Shown: positions 14,931 through 23,474 of the stretch, in pieces
Layout: each line of letters opens with the position of its first letter
How positions within the stretch are numbered: position 1 is the first letter of the stretch
Source of the DNA: JBBTIS01 sp038059855
GTDB taxonomy: Bacteria; Elusimicrobiota; Elusimicrobia; JACQPE01
Assembly (NCBI GenBank): GCA_964357255.1
Contig: CAYHKQ010000008.1
Location: 1 to 41,505 of the forward strand
Length of the DNA: 41,505 nt
Direction of reading: 5' to 3'
Made by a program: the position numbers and the translations under genes
Notes under the pieces: generated by a model
Told to the model about the DNA's origin: nothing
Databases searched by the model: none
The model's input: only the letters and a program-made list of their open reading frames with translations

Positions 14931-15553
14931 TGCGCAAAATCAGACGCCCCAACCTTATTGTTAAACCCAGGGAAATTTTTTATTTTTTGAAGCGTCAAAA
15001 GGCGCTGGATTCCTTGACGGAGGAGATCATCGCGGACATCCTTCTTAAAGAAAAGCCCTCGGGGTTGGTTGACCCGGCCTGCCTCTACGATCATTGGACG
15101 GACGCGGAACTCGCGGCGTTGGATTTGGCGGATAAGACACGCGGCCGGACTCTCACCTCGGTTATTGCCACGGTGGGAGATCGGGGCTTGGAAGCGTTGT
15201 TGGCAAGGCTTGCCGGCGGCCCCAAAGACCTCGAGCAACGGCGAACGCTTTGGGCATGGGCCGAGGCGCTCTTGGCCAAATTATCGGATTTTACCAGTGG
15301 TTTGATTCAAGAAGAAGCCTCGGTGGAGTCCTTGGAATTGGGCTTGGCGCGGACGCTGGATTTGGCGAAGGACCGCCACGTCGTTGATTTGGTTTGGACG
15401 AGATTGAGTCCCGAGTCTAAAATCGGCGTGCGTCGCGTAGAGGACGCCCCCGGCTCGGCGCCGCGCTTTGCGCCGGCGTTCAGCCGCGTCTGGATTATTC
15501 CTTGGATCAGCAAGAAAGAAAAAAAACAGCTCACCGCGCAGAATAGCGGTTAA
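14930..15553 (+). CDS. Protein of unknown function downstream of secF
   Basis: From GTG 14930 the product is 207 residues, soluble, and rich in Leu, Ala and charged residues, mostly predictable as helices (SLTEEIIADILLKEK, ELAALDLADKTRGRTL, GLEALLARLAGGPKDLEQR). The C-terminal part is strand-like (VVDLVWTRLSPESKIGVRRVED, SRVWIIPWISKKEKK). I recognise no family. The start is chosen because the one-base overlap with the secF stop matches the style of the operon; the longer frame from 14789 overlaps secF. The last residues (NSG) come from the repeat hairpin starting at 15543. Confidence 0.75.
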   Translation: MRKIRRPNLIVKPREIFYFLKRQKALDSLTEEIIADILLKEKPSGLVDPACLYDHWTDAELAALDLADKTRGRTLTSVIATVGDRGLEALLARLAGGPKDLEQRRTLWAWAEALLAKLSDFTSGLIQEEASVESLELGLARTLDLAKDRHVVDLVWTRLSPESKIGVRRVEDAPGSAPRFAPAFSRVWIIPWISKKEKKQLTAQNSG

Positions 15554-15624
15554 GCGGATAAGCAGTTAAGCGGTTAAGTGACCTAGGGAACTCCTTTGCT
15601 ACGCTCAACCGCTCAACCGCTACT
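15543..15624. repeat. Short-tandem-repeat hairpin element (AGCGGTTA arms)
   Basis: The left arm (15543-15580) has AGCGGTTA, AGCGGATA, AGCAGTTA and AGCGGTTA units ending in AGTG. The right arm (15604-15624) has CTCAACCG units. The core between them contains AGGGAACTCCTTT. Arms and core match the elements at 8051-8175 and 28236-28310. It lies between the unknown gene and waaA, supplying the stop of the first and ending 3 bases before the waaA ATG. Confidence 0.9.
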
Positions 15625-15627
15625 CTA

Positions 15628-16956
15628 ATGGTTTGGATTTTTCTTTATAATATCCTTTGGCCTTGGCTTGCCGGCGCTTTTCTGCTGTTGGCTTTAGTGA
15701 CTGGGCGCGCTCGGCGTTTGGCTTTTGAATTAGGCGATGGCCTATGGAGAGAGCGCTTTGGCCGAAGCGGCGGCAATCCCAATGCCGTGGTTTGGATTCA
15801 CGCCGCGAGCTTGGGCGAGGTCCGCCAACTCGCGGATTTTCTTGAGCTTTGGCGCCGCCAATGGCCACGCCGGCAAATCCATCTGAGCGTCATGACCCGG
15901 TCGGGCTTAGAGTATGTTCGCAAAACATATCTCCCCAAGGCATTGGTTTGCTCCGCGTCCCTGGCCCCTCTTGATTTTTGGCCTTGCGTGACGCGTTATT
16001 GGAATTCTTTGCCCTCGGTCAAGATTTTGCTCTTGGTCGAAACTGAAATTTGGCCCAGCCTGATCGTCGAATCCAAACGTCGAGGCGCGTTTTTAGGACT
16101 TATCAATGGGCGCGTTTCGGAAAAAACATTGAGGTGGACGGCGTTGTTGCCGGGGCCGGCCCGGCGGCTTTTGGGCAGTTTTGATTTCTTGTGCGTAAGC
16201 GAGGAGCGGTACAAAGGTCTTTTAGGGCCATTAGTGAGAGAACCGGAGCGAATCGTGGTTACGGGAAATTTGAAATGGGATATTGTTTTGCCTTCGCCAT
16301 CGGCAGGGACGCAGCGCCTGGTTCCTTTGCGTGAGCGCTTAGGGATGGGGCGGGAGAACTTTTTTTTGATGGCGGCGTCCACTCGTGAAGGCGAAGAAGA
16401 AATTATTCTTAGAGTCTTCAAGCGCTTGGCGGCGCGCTTTGAGAATCTTAGGCTGGCTTTGGCGCCAAGACACGTGGAACGAAGCTTGGATGTCTTAGAC
16501 ATGGCCAAGGCGCATGGTTTGAGGGCTGTTTTGTTCTCCCGTCTTACCCAGGCGTCCGGGGGGCCCTCGACGACCGTGGTGGACGAGTTCGGCGTGCTGG
16601 GACAGTTTTTTGATGCGGCGGATGCGGTTTTTGTCGGCGGCACATTGGTTCCAAAAATCGGCGGCCATAATTTTTTAGAGCCCGCGAGCAGGGGAAAGCC
16701 GGTGTTGATCGGCCCTTATTTCGATAATTTTTTAGAAATCGCTCAGGAGTTTTTGGCTCATCAGGCGCTTTCATGCGTCAAGAATGAAGATGAGTTAGCG
16801 GCTGTCCTGGAGGTTTGGCTTGGCAACGAGGAGGCGCGTTTGAAAGTCGGGGAAAACGCGCGCCAGCTTTTCGAACGCCGCAGGGGCGCGAGCAGGAGGG
16901 CTTTTGAGGCATTAAAACCCTATTTTGAGGAGGTTGAAGCAGTGGGGCGTTCGTGA
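15628..16956 (+). CDS. waaA: Kdo transferase (3-deoxy-D-manno-octulosonic acid transferase)
   Basis: The 442-residue GT30 enzyme adds Kdo to lipid IVA at the inner membrane. Visible are an N-terminal membrane anchor (IFLYNILWPWLAGAFLLLALV), VVWIHAASLGEVRQL, LLVETEIWPSLIVE with INGRVSEKTLRW, VTGNLKWDI, and the C-terminal donor-binding segment FVGGTLVPKIGGHNFLEPASRGKPVLIGPYFDNF. Residue positions fit the family, and the predicted catalytic Glu is the first E of LGEV. It shows that the organism makes Kdo-lipid A. It overlaps the next gene by 4 bases. The repeat hairpin ends just before its ATG, so no clear ribosome-binding site is visible. Confidence 0.95.
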   Translation: MVWIFLYNILWPWLAGAFLLLALVTGRARRLAFELGDGLWRERFGRSGGNPNAVVWIHAASLGEVRQLADFLELWRRQWPRRQIHLSVMTRSGLEYVRKTYLPKALVCSASLAPLDFWPCVTRYWNSLPSVKILLLVETEIWPSLIVESKRRGAFLGLINGRVSEKTLRWTALLPGPARRLLGSFDFLCVSEERYKGLLGPLVREPERIVVTGNLKWDIVLPSPSAGTQRLVPLRERLGMGRENFFLMAASTREGEEEIILRVFKRLAARFENLRLALAPRHVERSLDVLDMAKAHGLRAVLFSRLTQASGGPSTTVVDEFGVLGQFFDAADAVFVGGTLVPKIGGHNFLEPASRGKPVLIGPYFDNFLEIAQEFLAHQALSCVKNEDELAAVLEVWLGNEEARLKVGENARQLFERRRGASRRAFEALKPYFEEVEAVGRS

Positions 16957-17999
16957 AAATTTTGGTCCGCGCCGCCAACTGGATCGGCGATCAGATTTTA
17001 AGCTATCCATTTTTTTTTCATTTGCGCCGGGCCTACCCGCAAGCCCGCATCACGGCGGTTGCCACGTCCTGGGTGAGCGAGCTTCAATTTCGAAATCTGG
17101 TGGACGAAGTTTATATCGAGGAGCGCGGGGCGGCGCAACCTTTTTGGAAGCGCTGGCTCGACCTGGAGCGGGCCGCGCAGGATTTGAGGCGGCAGGGACC
17201 CTGGCAAATTGGTTTTGCGTTGCCGCCCTCGTTCGCCGCGGCTTGGCTTCTATGGCGCGCGGGCGCGGCGCGGCGCATCGGTTACGCCACGGACGGCAGG
17301 GGGTTTTTATTAAACGACCGCAGAAACGCGGCCCTCGATTCTTCAATACATCGCGCCGAGGCTTATCTAGACCTGTTGCCCCAAAATCGCCGTCTATCCC
17401 GCGACCCTGGCGAATTTCGTCCGGCGCCGGCTTTTGACTCTAAATCCGCTTGGCCCGGGGTCGCGCCCCTGGAGCCCCCAGGCGGGCCCTACTGGGTGAT
17501 GGCCCCTTCCTCTATGGCCGAGTCGCGGCGTTGGCCTGTTGAATTTTTTATCGAACTGGCCCGTTTAATCAAAACCGAAACAGGCTACTCTGGCATTGTC
17601 GTCGGCGGCGCCTCGGACAAGGCCTTGACTGAGCGTCTTTGCCGGGAGTCCGGCCTTGATTTGACGGATTGGACCGGCCGCGGCCCGGCCAGCGCTCTTT
17701 GGCGTCTTTTCCAAGAGGCTCGATTCACGGTGTCCAATGACTCCGGCCTGGCGCACATGGCGGCCATCTGCGGCTCGCCCTTGGAGGTGATTTGGGGCGC
17801 CGGGGATTCGACGCTCACGCGGCCCATGGGGCCAGCTAAAATTCAAATCGCCGACAATCCCGTTGAATGTTGGCCCTGTCGGAAGAATACCTGCTTTCAA
17901 TCGCCAGCTAAACATTTGCAATGCTTAAAAGGCATTGATCCCCGCCGGGTCTGGCAGGAAATCCGCCAAGGATTGCTCGCGAACGAGATCAGCGCTTAA
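16953..17999 (+). CDS. waaF: ADP-heptose:LPS heptosyltransferase (GT9, WaaF-like)
   Basis: The 348-residue protein starts from GTG with MKILVRAANWIGDQILSYPFFFHLRRAYP, the WaaF-type N-terminus. It continues through GYATDGRGFLLN, APSSMAESRRWPVEFFIELA, FTVSNDSGLAHMAAICGSPLEVIWG and the cysteine-rich tail CWPCRKNTCF with CLKGIDPRRVW, seen in heptosyltransferase II. It transfers L-glycero-D-manno-heptose to the LPS inner core in the cytoplasm. The GTGA overlap with waaA supports co-translation. Assignment as heptosyltransferase II rather than I rests on NWIGD and the tail. Confidence 0.92.
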   Translation: MKILVRAANWIGDQILSYPFFFHLRRAYPQARITAVATSWVSELQFRNLVDEVYIEERGAAQPFWKRWLDLERAAQDLRRQGPWQIGFALPPSFAAAWLLWRAGAARRIGYATDGRGFLLNDRRNAALDSSIHRAEAYLDLLPQNRRLSRDPGEFRPAPAFDSKSAWPGVAPLEPPGGPYWVMAPSSMAESRRWPVEFFIELARLIKTETGYSGIVVGGASDKALTERLCRESGLDLTDWTGRGPASALWRLFQEARFTVSNDSGLAHMAAICGSPLEVIWGAGDSTLTRPMGPAKIQIADNPVECWPCRKNTCFQSPAKHLQCLKGIDPRRVWQEIRQGLLANEISA

Positions 18000-18076
18000 C
18001 CCAGAATCCTCATTCCCCGATTTAAGGGAGTTTGCTTCCTCTTGAAACTGGCGTCTTTTCAAGACAAACTATTGGG

Positions 18077-18973
18077 GTGAGGTATTGGGTCTATTTAGAG
18101 GGCCAGGTCGTCGGCCCTTATGAGACAGGGGAAATTATCGCCAAGCCCTGGTTCAGCCGGGACCTTCAGGTATGCGTGGCATCTGAGGACAAACCCGGGG
18201 CCGCGGACTGGCAAGCCGTTAAGGATAATCCTGAATTTGCCATTCGATCCTTTGTGAGTTCGCCGGAAAAAGAATTGGTTGCGCCCGGGCCTCCCGAGTT
18301 AATAGCCGACCAGACCTTGTCCGGCACATTTTCTGAAATGGAAAAAGTTTTTCGGGAGCTATCGGCCAGGCAGGGCCAATTGCATCAACAGTTGATAGAG
18401 GAACTGGGCCGCTTGAAGGCGGCCATGGAGGCCGAAGCTCCGGTCGGCCGGGAGGCAATCGCGGAGTGTTCGCGCCAGATCGAGCGGGCGGCCGAGGCAT
18501 TGAATATTCAGTCGCGCGCGGCTCACGAGGCGCTTGGCAAGAGAATCGAGGCATTAGAGACAGCCTTGGCGCAATTAGCCGTTTTGGTGGATTTGCCTAA
18601 AACCGTTGATACGGTCCGCCAAGAGATTGCAAATAACGCCCAAAACATCGCGCGGATTGGAAATGAACTTGATTTGCGGCAGAAAATGCAGAATTTAAAA
18701 GAAAAGGAAGCTGAAGTTAAGTTTGGTCGCGAACGCCGGCAAAGATATCGGATGTTTTTGGGCGGGGCGGCAATCGCGGTTGTTTTAGCTCTCGCCGCGG
18801 GCGTGTGGCATTGGGCGAACGGCCGTGCCGCAAGAATTGTTCCCTCGAGAGCGCCTGCAGAGGCAAAGGCGCTCAAAGCGGCCGCGGTTGCGAAGGAGAA
18901 AAAAGCGGAACCCCCAATCCGACGGCAGAACCGGTCCGGCGCGCCTGCGGCGTTGCCGGGCGTCAATCCTTAA
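18077..18973 (+). CDS. GYF_2-like (DUF4339-type) protein with coiled coil and C-terminal membrane helix
   Basis: From GTG 18077 the product is 298 residues. Residues 1-50 (RYWVYLEGQVVGPYETGEI, then W and AxDW patterns) resemble the GYF_2 domain. About residues 85-225 are a long heptad-rich coiled coil (MEKVFRELSARQGQLHQQLIEELGRL, QKMQNLKEKEAEVKFG). A single hydrophobic helix (FLGGAAIAVVLALAAGVWHWA) and a basic Pro/Ala tail follow. It would be membrane-anchored with the GYF_2 domain in the cytoplasm. Its last 11 bases overlap the convergent heptosyltransferase gene. A TTG frame start at 18032 is less likely, since the domain begins at the GTG. Function is unknown. Confidence 0.75.
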   Translation: MRYWVYLEGQVVGPYETGEIIAKPWFSRDLQVCVASEDKPGAADWQAVKDNPEFAIRSFVSSPEKELVAPGPPELIADQTLSGTFSEMEKVFRELSARQGQLHQQLIEELGRLKAAMEAEAPVGREAIAECSRQIERAAEALNIQSRAAHEALGKRIEALETALAQLAVLVDLPKTVDTVRQEIANNAQNIARIGNELDLRQKMQNLKEKEAEVKFGRERRQRYRMFLGGAAIAVVLALAAGVWHWANGRAARIVPSRAPAEAKALKAAAVAKEKKAEPPIRRQNRSGAPAALPGVNP

Positions 18974-20018
18974 AGGCGAGAAGTTTCTTAGCTTCTTGGA
19001 GCACGGCGTTTGTTTGAAGTTGCGTGGAACATTCCAGGTTGTACGGGCAGGCATTTTTATTACAGGCGATGCAGAAAAGTTTTTCTAAGCGAATGACGGG
19101 GTGGCGGGGATGAAACCCCGATCCTGCCGGGTTTGGAGGATTCCAGATGCAGGGGTCGGAACTCATGTGAATGCTCAGCGTTGGGATTGCAAGGGCTGTG
19201 GCCACGTGCCGTGTGCCGTTGCAATTGGTGATAAGGCCGTCGGCATGGGCAAGATAGCCCCCTAAATCCTGGATACCGGCGAATTCCGGGGCCAGGCGCA
19301 CGTCCGGGTGGCCGGCTAATGTCACGATATGCCGGGCCTCTTCCTGCTCGAGCGGTCCCCAAAGGCAGGCCACAGTAGCGCCGTTTTCCTGGGCGAGCCG
19401 CCGGGCCACCTCGGCAAATCCATCGGCCCGCCAGCATCGCGTGACGCGCCGCGACGTCGGGCTTATCATCACTAATGGCCGGCCGGAAATTTTGAGCCCA
19501 TCTTTTTCGAGCGCCGCCAAACCGGTCTTTTTTTTATCTTGATTAATGAAAAGTTGGGGCAACAGCAAATTGGGGGGCGGCGCCGGAGCCGCTAGATCGA
19601 GAGCCGTCAAGGCCCGGCGGATTAAGTCAAGTTTTTGAAGGGGCGCATAGAGGATCTCCTTAGGCCGTGGAATCTTGAAATTGTGGATCAGGGCCGGATA
19701 GCCGTTGTAAAAGGCGATGCGGCGGCGCGCTCTGGAAAAAAACGAGGCCCAAGCGCTCGCCCCATTCGCCAGAAAGTCAATCACCCAGTCGTAGCGCCAG
19801 GCCAGCAGGCCGGGCAGTCTCCACGGAGCGGATTTTGGATAAGGAATGACGCGGCTGAGATTGGGGTTGCCTTCGAGAATATCGGCGTATTCAGGGTAGA
19901 CCAAGTAATCAATTTGGGCTTTGGGGAAGAGCCGGCGAAGATAGCTGATGGCCGGCGTGGTCAAAAGAATGTCGCCCACGCGTTTTAAGTGAATCAGTAA
20001 AATTTTTTCGGGTTTCAT
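18963..20018 (-). CDS. Glycosyltransferase family 9 (heptosyltransferase-like)
   Basis: The 351-residue protein begins MKPEKILLIHLKRVGDILLTTPAISYLRRLFPKAQIDYL, the GT9 acceptor-side start. It carries VMISPTSRRVTRCWRADGFAEVARRL, a mid-domain WGPLEQEEA, and the donor-side ADGLITNCNGTRHVATALAIPTLSIH. The usual DSG/D reads NCNG, so the catalytic detail may differ. The C-terminus has CIACNKNACPYNLEC, a four-cysteine cluster. It is the only minus-strand gene in the glycolipid block, convergent with the GYF_2 gene (11-base overlap) and divergent from the next GT9 gene. The donor is probably ADP-heptose, by inference. Confidence 0.88.
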   Translation of the reverse strand: MKPEKILLIHLKRVGDILLTTPAISYLRRLFPKAQIDYLVYPEYADILEGNPNLSRVIPYPKSAPWRLPGLLAWRYDWVIDFLANGASAWASFFSRARRRIAFYNGYPALIHNFKIPRPKEILYAPLQKLDLIRRALTALDLAAPAPPPNLLLPQLFINQDKKKTGLAALEKDGLKISGRPLVMISPTSRRVTRCWRADGFAEVARRLAQENGATVACLWGPLEQEEARHIVTLAGHPDVRLAPEFAGIQDLGGYLAHADGLITNCNGTRHVATALAIPTLSIHMSSDPCIWNPPNPAGSGFHPRHPVIRLEKLFCIACNKNACPYNLECSTQLQTNAVLQEAKKLLAFKD

Positions 20019-20067
20019 GGACTAAGCATATCCTTAAGAAATCGTGTATTCAAGCTCTTTGGCACGG

Positions 20068-20073
20068 TATAAT
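20068..20073 (+). promoter_or_regulatory. Perfect -10 box very close to the heptosyltransferase start codon
   Basis: TATAAT matches the -10 consensus exactly and ends 8 bases before the ATG at 20082, in the 63-bp divergent region. No good -35 is visible (TGTATT at 20045-20050). If used, transcription would start at about the ATG, giving a nearly leaderless mRNA. It may also be chance. Confidence 0.4.
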
Positions 20074-20081
20074 GGTTTTTT

Positions 20082-21101
20082 ATGCGCGTCTTGATTCTGC
20101 GTCTTTCCTCGTTGGGAGATATTTTGTTGGCGGCTTGCGTTTTTGAGGAAATCAAAAGAGCTAATCCTGATTCTTGGCTGGCCTGCGTGGTCAAGCCGCG
20201 CTACCAAGGGGTGGCGGCCTCAATTGCGGCTTTGGATGAAGTCGTCGCGTATCAGGGTTTTTCAAAAACGCTCGGGGTTTTGCGCAAAGAGCGCTGGGAT
20301 ATAGTGATTGATCTTCATGGCGTCTGGCGTAGCCGAAGCTTGGCGGCATTTTTAGTTGCCGGCAAAAAGGTGATTTATGACAAAGATATTTGGGCTCGGT
20401 ATGGCATGGTTTGGCTGGGGCGGCGCCGGCCGGCCTCTCACGTCTTGGATCGTTACGCTCGGGCGTTTGAGGCGGCGGGACTTAAGCTCTCCAGAGAGGC
20501 GCAGGGCCGGGGGGAACTTTTCAAACCGTTCGTTTTTCAACAAGCGGCCGAGATGTGCCGGGAGCTTGGTCTCGATCCCGGCAAGGATTTTTTGATCGGA
20601 TTGGCGCCGGGCGCCAAATGGGCCACCAAGCGTTGGCCGGCCTATCGTTTTGCCGAGTTAGGCCGCCGTCTTTTAGCCCGATATCCTGCCGCCCGTCTTC
20701 TTTTACTAGGAAGCCCGGAGGAGCGGGCTTTATGCCAGGAAATCGTTGGTTTTTTGACGGACGCCGGACCTTCAAAAGTTTTTAATCTGGCCGGGTCGGC
20801 GGAGCCGGTGACATTGGCCGGTTTAGTCAAATCTTTGAAGATTTTAATCGCCAATGATTCCGGAATCATGCATGTCGGGTGGATTCAGGGAGTTCCGACT
20901 GTGGCGATTTTTGGGCCCACCGTTGGGGGGTTCGGTTTTTTCCCTCGTGGAAAAAAATCGATGGTCGTCGAAAAACAAGATTTGAAATGCCGCCCCTGTA
21001 GCTTGCACGGCAACGCCGTCTGCCCCAGGGGCCATTTTTTATGCATGGAACTCATTGGCGTCAATGAGGCCCTGATCGCCTGCGAGACAGCGTTGGTTTG
21101 A
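20082..21101 (+). CDS. Glycosyltransferase family 9 (heptosyltransferase, WaaC/WaaF-like)
   Basis: The 339-residue protein starts MRVLILRLSSLGDILLAACVFEEIKRANP (GT9 pattern LSSLGD). It continues with VIDLHGVWRS, IGLAPGAKWATKRWPAYRFAELGRRL, LLLGSPEE, and KILIANDSGIMHVGWIQGVPTVAIFGPTVGGFGFFP, then a cysteine tail (CRPCSLHGNAVCPRGHFLC). The ND-SG-H and GPT motifs for ADP-heptose binding are intact. It is the third GT9 gene in 5 kb, consistent with at least two core heptoses plus another sugar. It is transcribed divergently from the minus-strand GT9 gene. Confidence 0.92.
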   Translation: MRVLILRLSSLGDILLAACVFEEIKRANPDSWLACVVKPRYQGVAASIAALDEVVAYQGFSKTLGVLRKERWDIVIDLHGVWRSRSLAAFLVAGKKVIYDKDIWARYGMVWLGRRRPASHVLDRYARAFEAAGLKLSREAQGRGELFKPFVFQQAAEMCRELGLDPGKDFLIGLAPGAKWATKRWPAYRFAELGRRLLARYPAARLLLLGSPEERALCQEIVGFLTDAGPSKVFNLAGSAEPVTLAGLVKSLKILIANDSGIMHVGWIQGVPTVAIFGPTVGGFGFFPRGKKSMVVEKQDLKCRPCSLHGNAVCPRGHFLCMELIGVNEALIACETALV

Positions 21102-21142
21102 TTATACTTGGCAAGGGCTACTGAGGCTCGCATACATAATAT

Positions 21143-22261
21143 ATGAGAATTCTTTATTTGCTTGATGAGCCGTATGATTCGGGGTTGACGTCCTCGGCAT
21201 TGGAGTTGGCGCGGCTGTTGAAGGTTGAAGGGGTTCCTTGCGGCGTGGTGTGCCGCCGGGGGTCTTTTGCTCATAAGCGGGCAGTGGAGGATGGATTGGC
21301 GTGTTTCGCCTTTCGCGGCTCGTGGTTGATTTCACTTTCCAAGATCACGCGTTGGATTATGCAGGAGGGCTGGACCATTGTTCATGCCTACACGGGATCG
21401 ACGCATACCTTGGCGTGGTTTCTTAAGCGGCGCCTGCCGCATCTTTTTGTCGTGCGCACTCGGGCCGACGCGAGGAAGGTCAAGCGCAGAATGCTTTATC
21501 AGAGGATTCTTAAAGCCACTTCCCTGATGACTTTTCCAACGCGGGCCCTGCGCGAGGAGTTTTTGTTGATTTACGATTTTCCAATCAGGAAAGCCAGGCT
21601 CGCGCATCCGGCGCTCCCCGGCATGGAACGCTGGGCCGAGGTCGAGCAGGCGAGACTAGGCGCCGATCAATCTAGGAAGGGACCCGTCATCAGCATGGTG
21701 GGACGGCTCGATCCGGTCAAGGGTCAAGCGGATTTAATTCAAGCCATGGCTCTGATGTCCGGCCGATTCCCAGGTGTCGTTTGCCAAATTATTGGCCGGC
21801 AGGAAAACGTGAAGATGGCTGATTTAAAACGTCTGGCCCTACGGCTCGGCGTGGAGCAAAAGGTTGAATTTCTCGGTCGCTTAGAGCCCAAGGATTTGGC
21901 CTTGGCCATGGCGCGGACCGATATCGCGGTGATCGCCTCGCGCGGGTCGGAAGTGATTTCTCGCGTGTGTTTGGAATGGATGAGCCTGGGTAAACCTCTG
22001 GTCGCGACCCGGGTGGGCATGATTCGCGAGCTGATTGAAAATGGGCGCTCCGGAATTTTGGTGCAACCGCAATGCCCCGAGGAGATCGCCTATGCCGTGG
22101 GCCGTCTGTTAAAAAATCCCGATCTTGCCCGATCCATGGGCCATGAGGCGCAATTTCGTTATTTAGAACGCTTGGCGCCGGGGCCGGCCGTCAAAGAACA
22201 TTTGGCCCTTTATAAAACTTTAGTCGCGGTTCGCGGCGCGTCAATGGACCGGGACAAATGA
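21143..22261 (+). CDS. Glycosyltransferase family 4
   Basis: The 372-residue GT-B enzyme has an N-terminal LLDEPYDSGLTSSALELARLL with IVHAYTGSTHTLAWFL. The donor domain is ISMVGRLDPVKGQADLIQAM, with VEFLGRLEPKDLALAMARTDIAVIASRGSEVISRVCLEWMSLGKPLVATRVGMIRELI, containing the EX7E-like pair E...E. It probably adds an outer-core or O-antigen sugar from the cytoplasmic face; the sugar is unknown. The C-terminal MDRDK is encoded at the left arm of the GACAAATG hairpin. Confidence 0.88.
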   Translation: MRILYLLDEPYDSGLTSSALELARLLKVEGVPCGVVCRRGSFAHKRAVEDGLACFAFRGSWLISLSKITRWIMQEGWTIVHAYTGSTHTLAWFLKRRLPHLFVVRTRADARKVKRRMLYQRILKATSLMTFPTRALREEFLLIYDFPIRKARLAHPALPGMERWAEVEQARLGADQSRKGPVISMVGRLDPVKGQADLIQAMALMSGRFPGVVCQIIGRQENVKMADLKRLALRLGVEQKVEFLGRLEPKDLALAMARTDIAVIASRGSEVISRVCLEWMSLGKPLVATRVGMIRELIENGRSGILVQPQCPEEIAYAVGRLLKNPDLARSMGHEAQFRYLERLAPGPAVKEHLALYKTLVAVRGASMDRDK

Positions 22262-22317
22262 CAAGAATTTTAAATAAAACGCTTTTTTGTTATTTGTCAT
22301 TTGTCCCTTGTCATTTT
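22251..22317. repeat. Short-tandem-repeat hairpin (GACAAATG arms)
   Basis: The left arm GGGACAAATGACAAG (22251-22265) pairs with TTGTTATTTGTCATTTGTCC and following bases (22287-22316), which hold repeated TTGTCATT units. It has the same architecture as the other hairpins but a different arm unit. It covers the stop of the upstream GT4 gene and the first codons of the longest frame of the next gene. Confidence 0.8.
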
Positions 22318-22349
22318 TCCTTGTTCCTCGGGGAAGCCCTGAGGGCCCT

Positions 22350-23474
22350 TTGAGCGCCTCTGTTTTGCACGTTAATTTTGCCAAAGTGTTTCGTGGCGCG
22401 GAGAACCAGACGGTTTTTCTTCATCAGAGCCTTTTGGACCGGGGCTGGAGAAGTTATGTCTTGGTTCGCGCCGGCTCGGAATTTGAGGCTCGCGCTAAGG
22501 AACAATCGTTGCCCAATGTCTACACGATTCGTCCCAAGAGTCCAAGAATCGGCGAGTTCGATCCAGGCCTAGCCGTCGGTGTTGCCGATGTCGCGAAAAA
22601 AGTGGGCGCCGAAATCGTTCACGCCCATAGCGCTCACGCCGCGGGCGTGGCTTTTTTGGCGAAGCGGCTCTACGGTTGCGCCGCGCCTTTGATATTTGAG
22701 CGCGCCGTGACCGATCCCATCGGCCTTTTTTCTCGTTGGAAATATAATGCGGCAAGCGCGGTGATTGCCGTTTGCGGCGCGATCCGCGAGGGGCTGATCG
22801 CCCGGGGCGTTAAGGCCAAAAAAATTCGCGTGATTCCTATTGGTTTGCCCCTGGCCGTTCCCGTGGGATGCCGGCAACAGGAACAAGCCGGCAAGACTGA
22901 CGCCGCCGTCAAAGATCCGCGCCTGACGATTGGGACGCTATGCGCTTTGGATCGCACACAAAAAGACGTGGCGACGTTGATTCGGGCTTATGCCCAGGCC
23001 AGGGATAAAATTAGGCCCAGCCGCCTTGTGATTTTTGGCGACGGCCGGGATCGCGTCCGGCTTGAAGCCTTGGCGGGCGAACTGAAGCTCGGATCGAGCG
23101 TGGAGTTTCGCGGCTGGTGGCGGGGCGAGCCACGCGAGGCTTTCCGGCAAATGGATATTTTTGTTCTGTCTTCCTTAAAAGAGGGCGCATCGAATGTTTT
23201 AGTCGGCGCCATGGCGGCCGGCCTTCCTTGCATTGCCACGCGCGTGGGCGGCAACCCCGAGGTGTTGGATGAGGCCGGAATTCTTGTTCCCGCCCAGGAG
23301 CCTGCGGCGTTGGCCCAGGCTATGGTCTATGTCGCCGGCAATGAAAAATTAACGGAAGAATTAAGCCGTCAGGCTAAACTGAGATCTCAAAATTTTGACT
23401 TAAAGATCATGGTTGAGGCTACGATTCAGTGCTACTGGGAAGTTTTGGGCCGCGCCGAAGAGGCCGTGGCGTGA
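22350..23474 (+). CDS. Glycosyltransferase family 4
   Basis: The start is uncertain. The frame opens at TTG 22287 (395 aa), but its first about 20 residues (LFVICPLSFFLVPRGSPEG) come from the repeat hairpin. TTG 22350 gives 374 residues and the family-like beginning SASVLHVNFAKVFRGAENQTVFLHQSLLDRGW. Other features are IVHAHSAHAAGVAFLAKRL, VIAVCGAIREGLIARGV with IPIG, and the donor domain FGDGRDRVRLEALAGEL, VEFRGWWRGEPREAFRQMDIFVLSSLKEGASNVLVGAMAAGLPCIATRVGGNPEVL. It is a retaining GT-B enzyme of LPS or polysaccharide synthesis; the substrate is unknown. It overlaps the next gene by GTGA. Confidence 0.86.
   Translation: MSASVLHVNFAKVFRGAENQTVFLHQSLLDRGWRSYVLVRAGSEFEARAKEQSLPNVYTIRPKSPRIGEFDPGLAVGVADVAKKVGAEIVHAHSAHAAGVAFLAKRLYGCAAPLIFERAVTDPIGLFSRWKYNAASAVIAVCGAIREGLIARGVKAKKIRVIPIGLPLAVPVGCRQQEQAGKTDAAVKDPRLTIGTLCALDRTQKDVATLIRAYAQARDKIRPSRLVIFGDGRDRVRLEALAGELKLGSSVEFRGWWRGEPREAFRQMDIFVLSSLKEGASNVLVGAMAAGLPCIATRVGGNPEVLDEAGILVPAQEPAALAQAMVYVAGNEKLTEELSRQAKLRSQNFDLKIMVEATIQCYWEVLGRAEEAVA

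Noticed and set aside
18963..18973. Frameshift between the GYF_2 gene and the convergent GT9 gene
   Set aside because: Both frames are complete with normal ends; the 11-base overlap is simply convergent.
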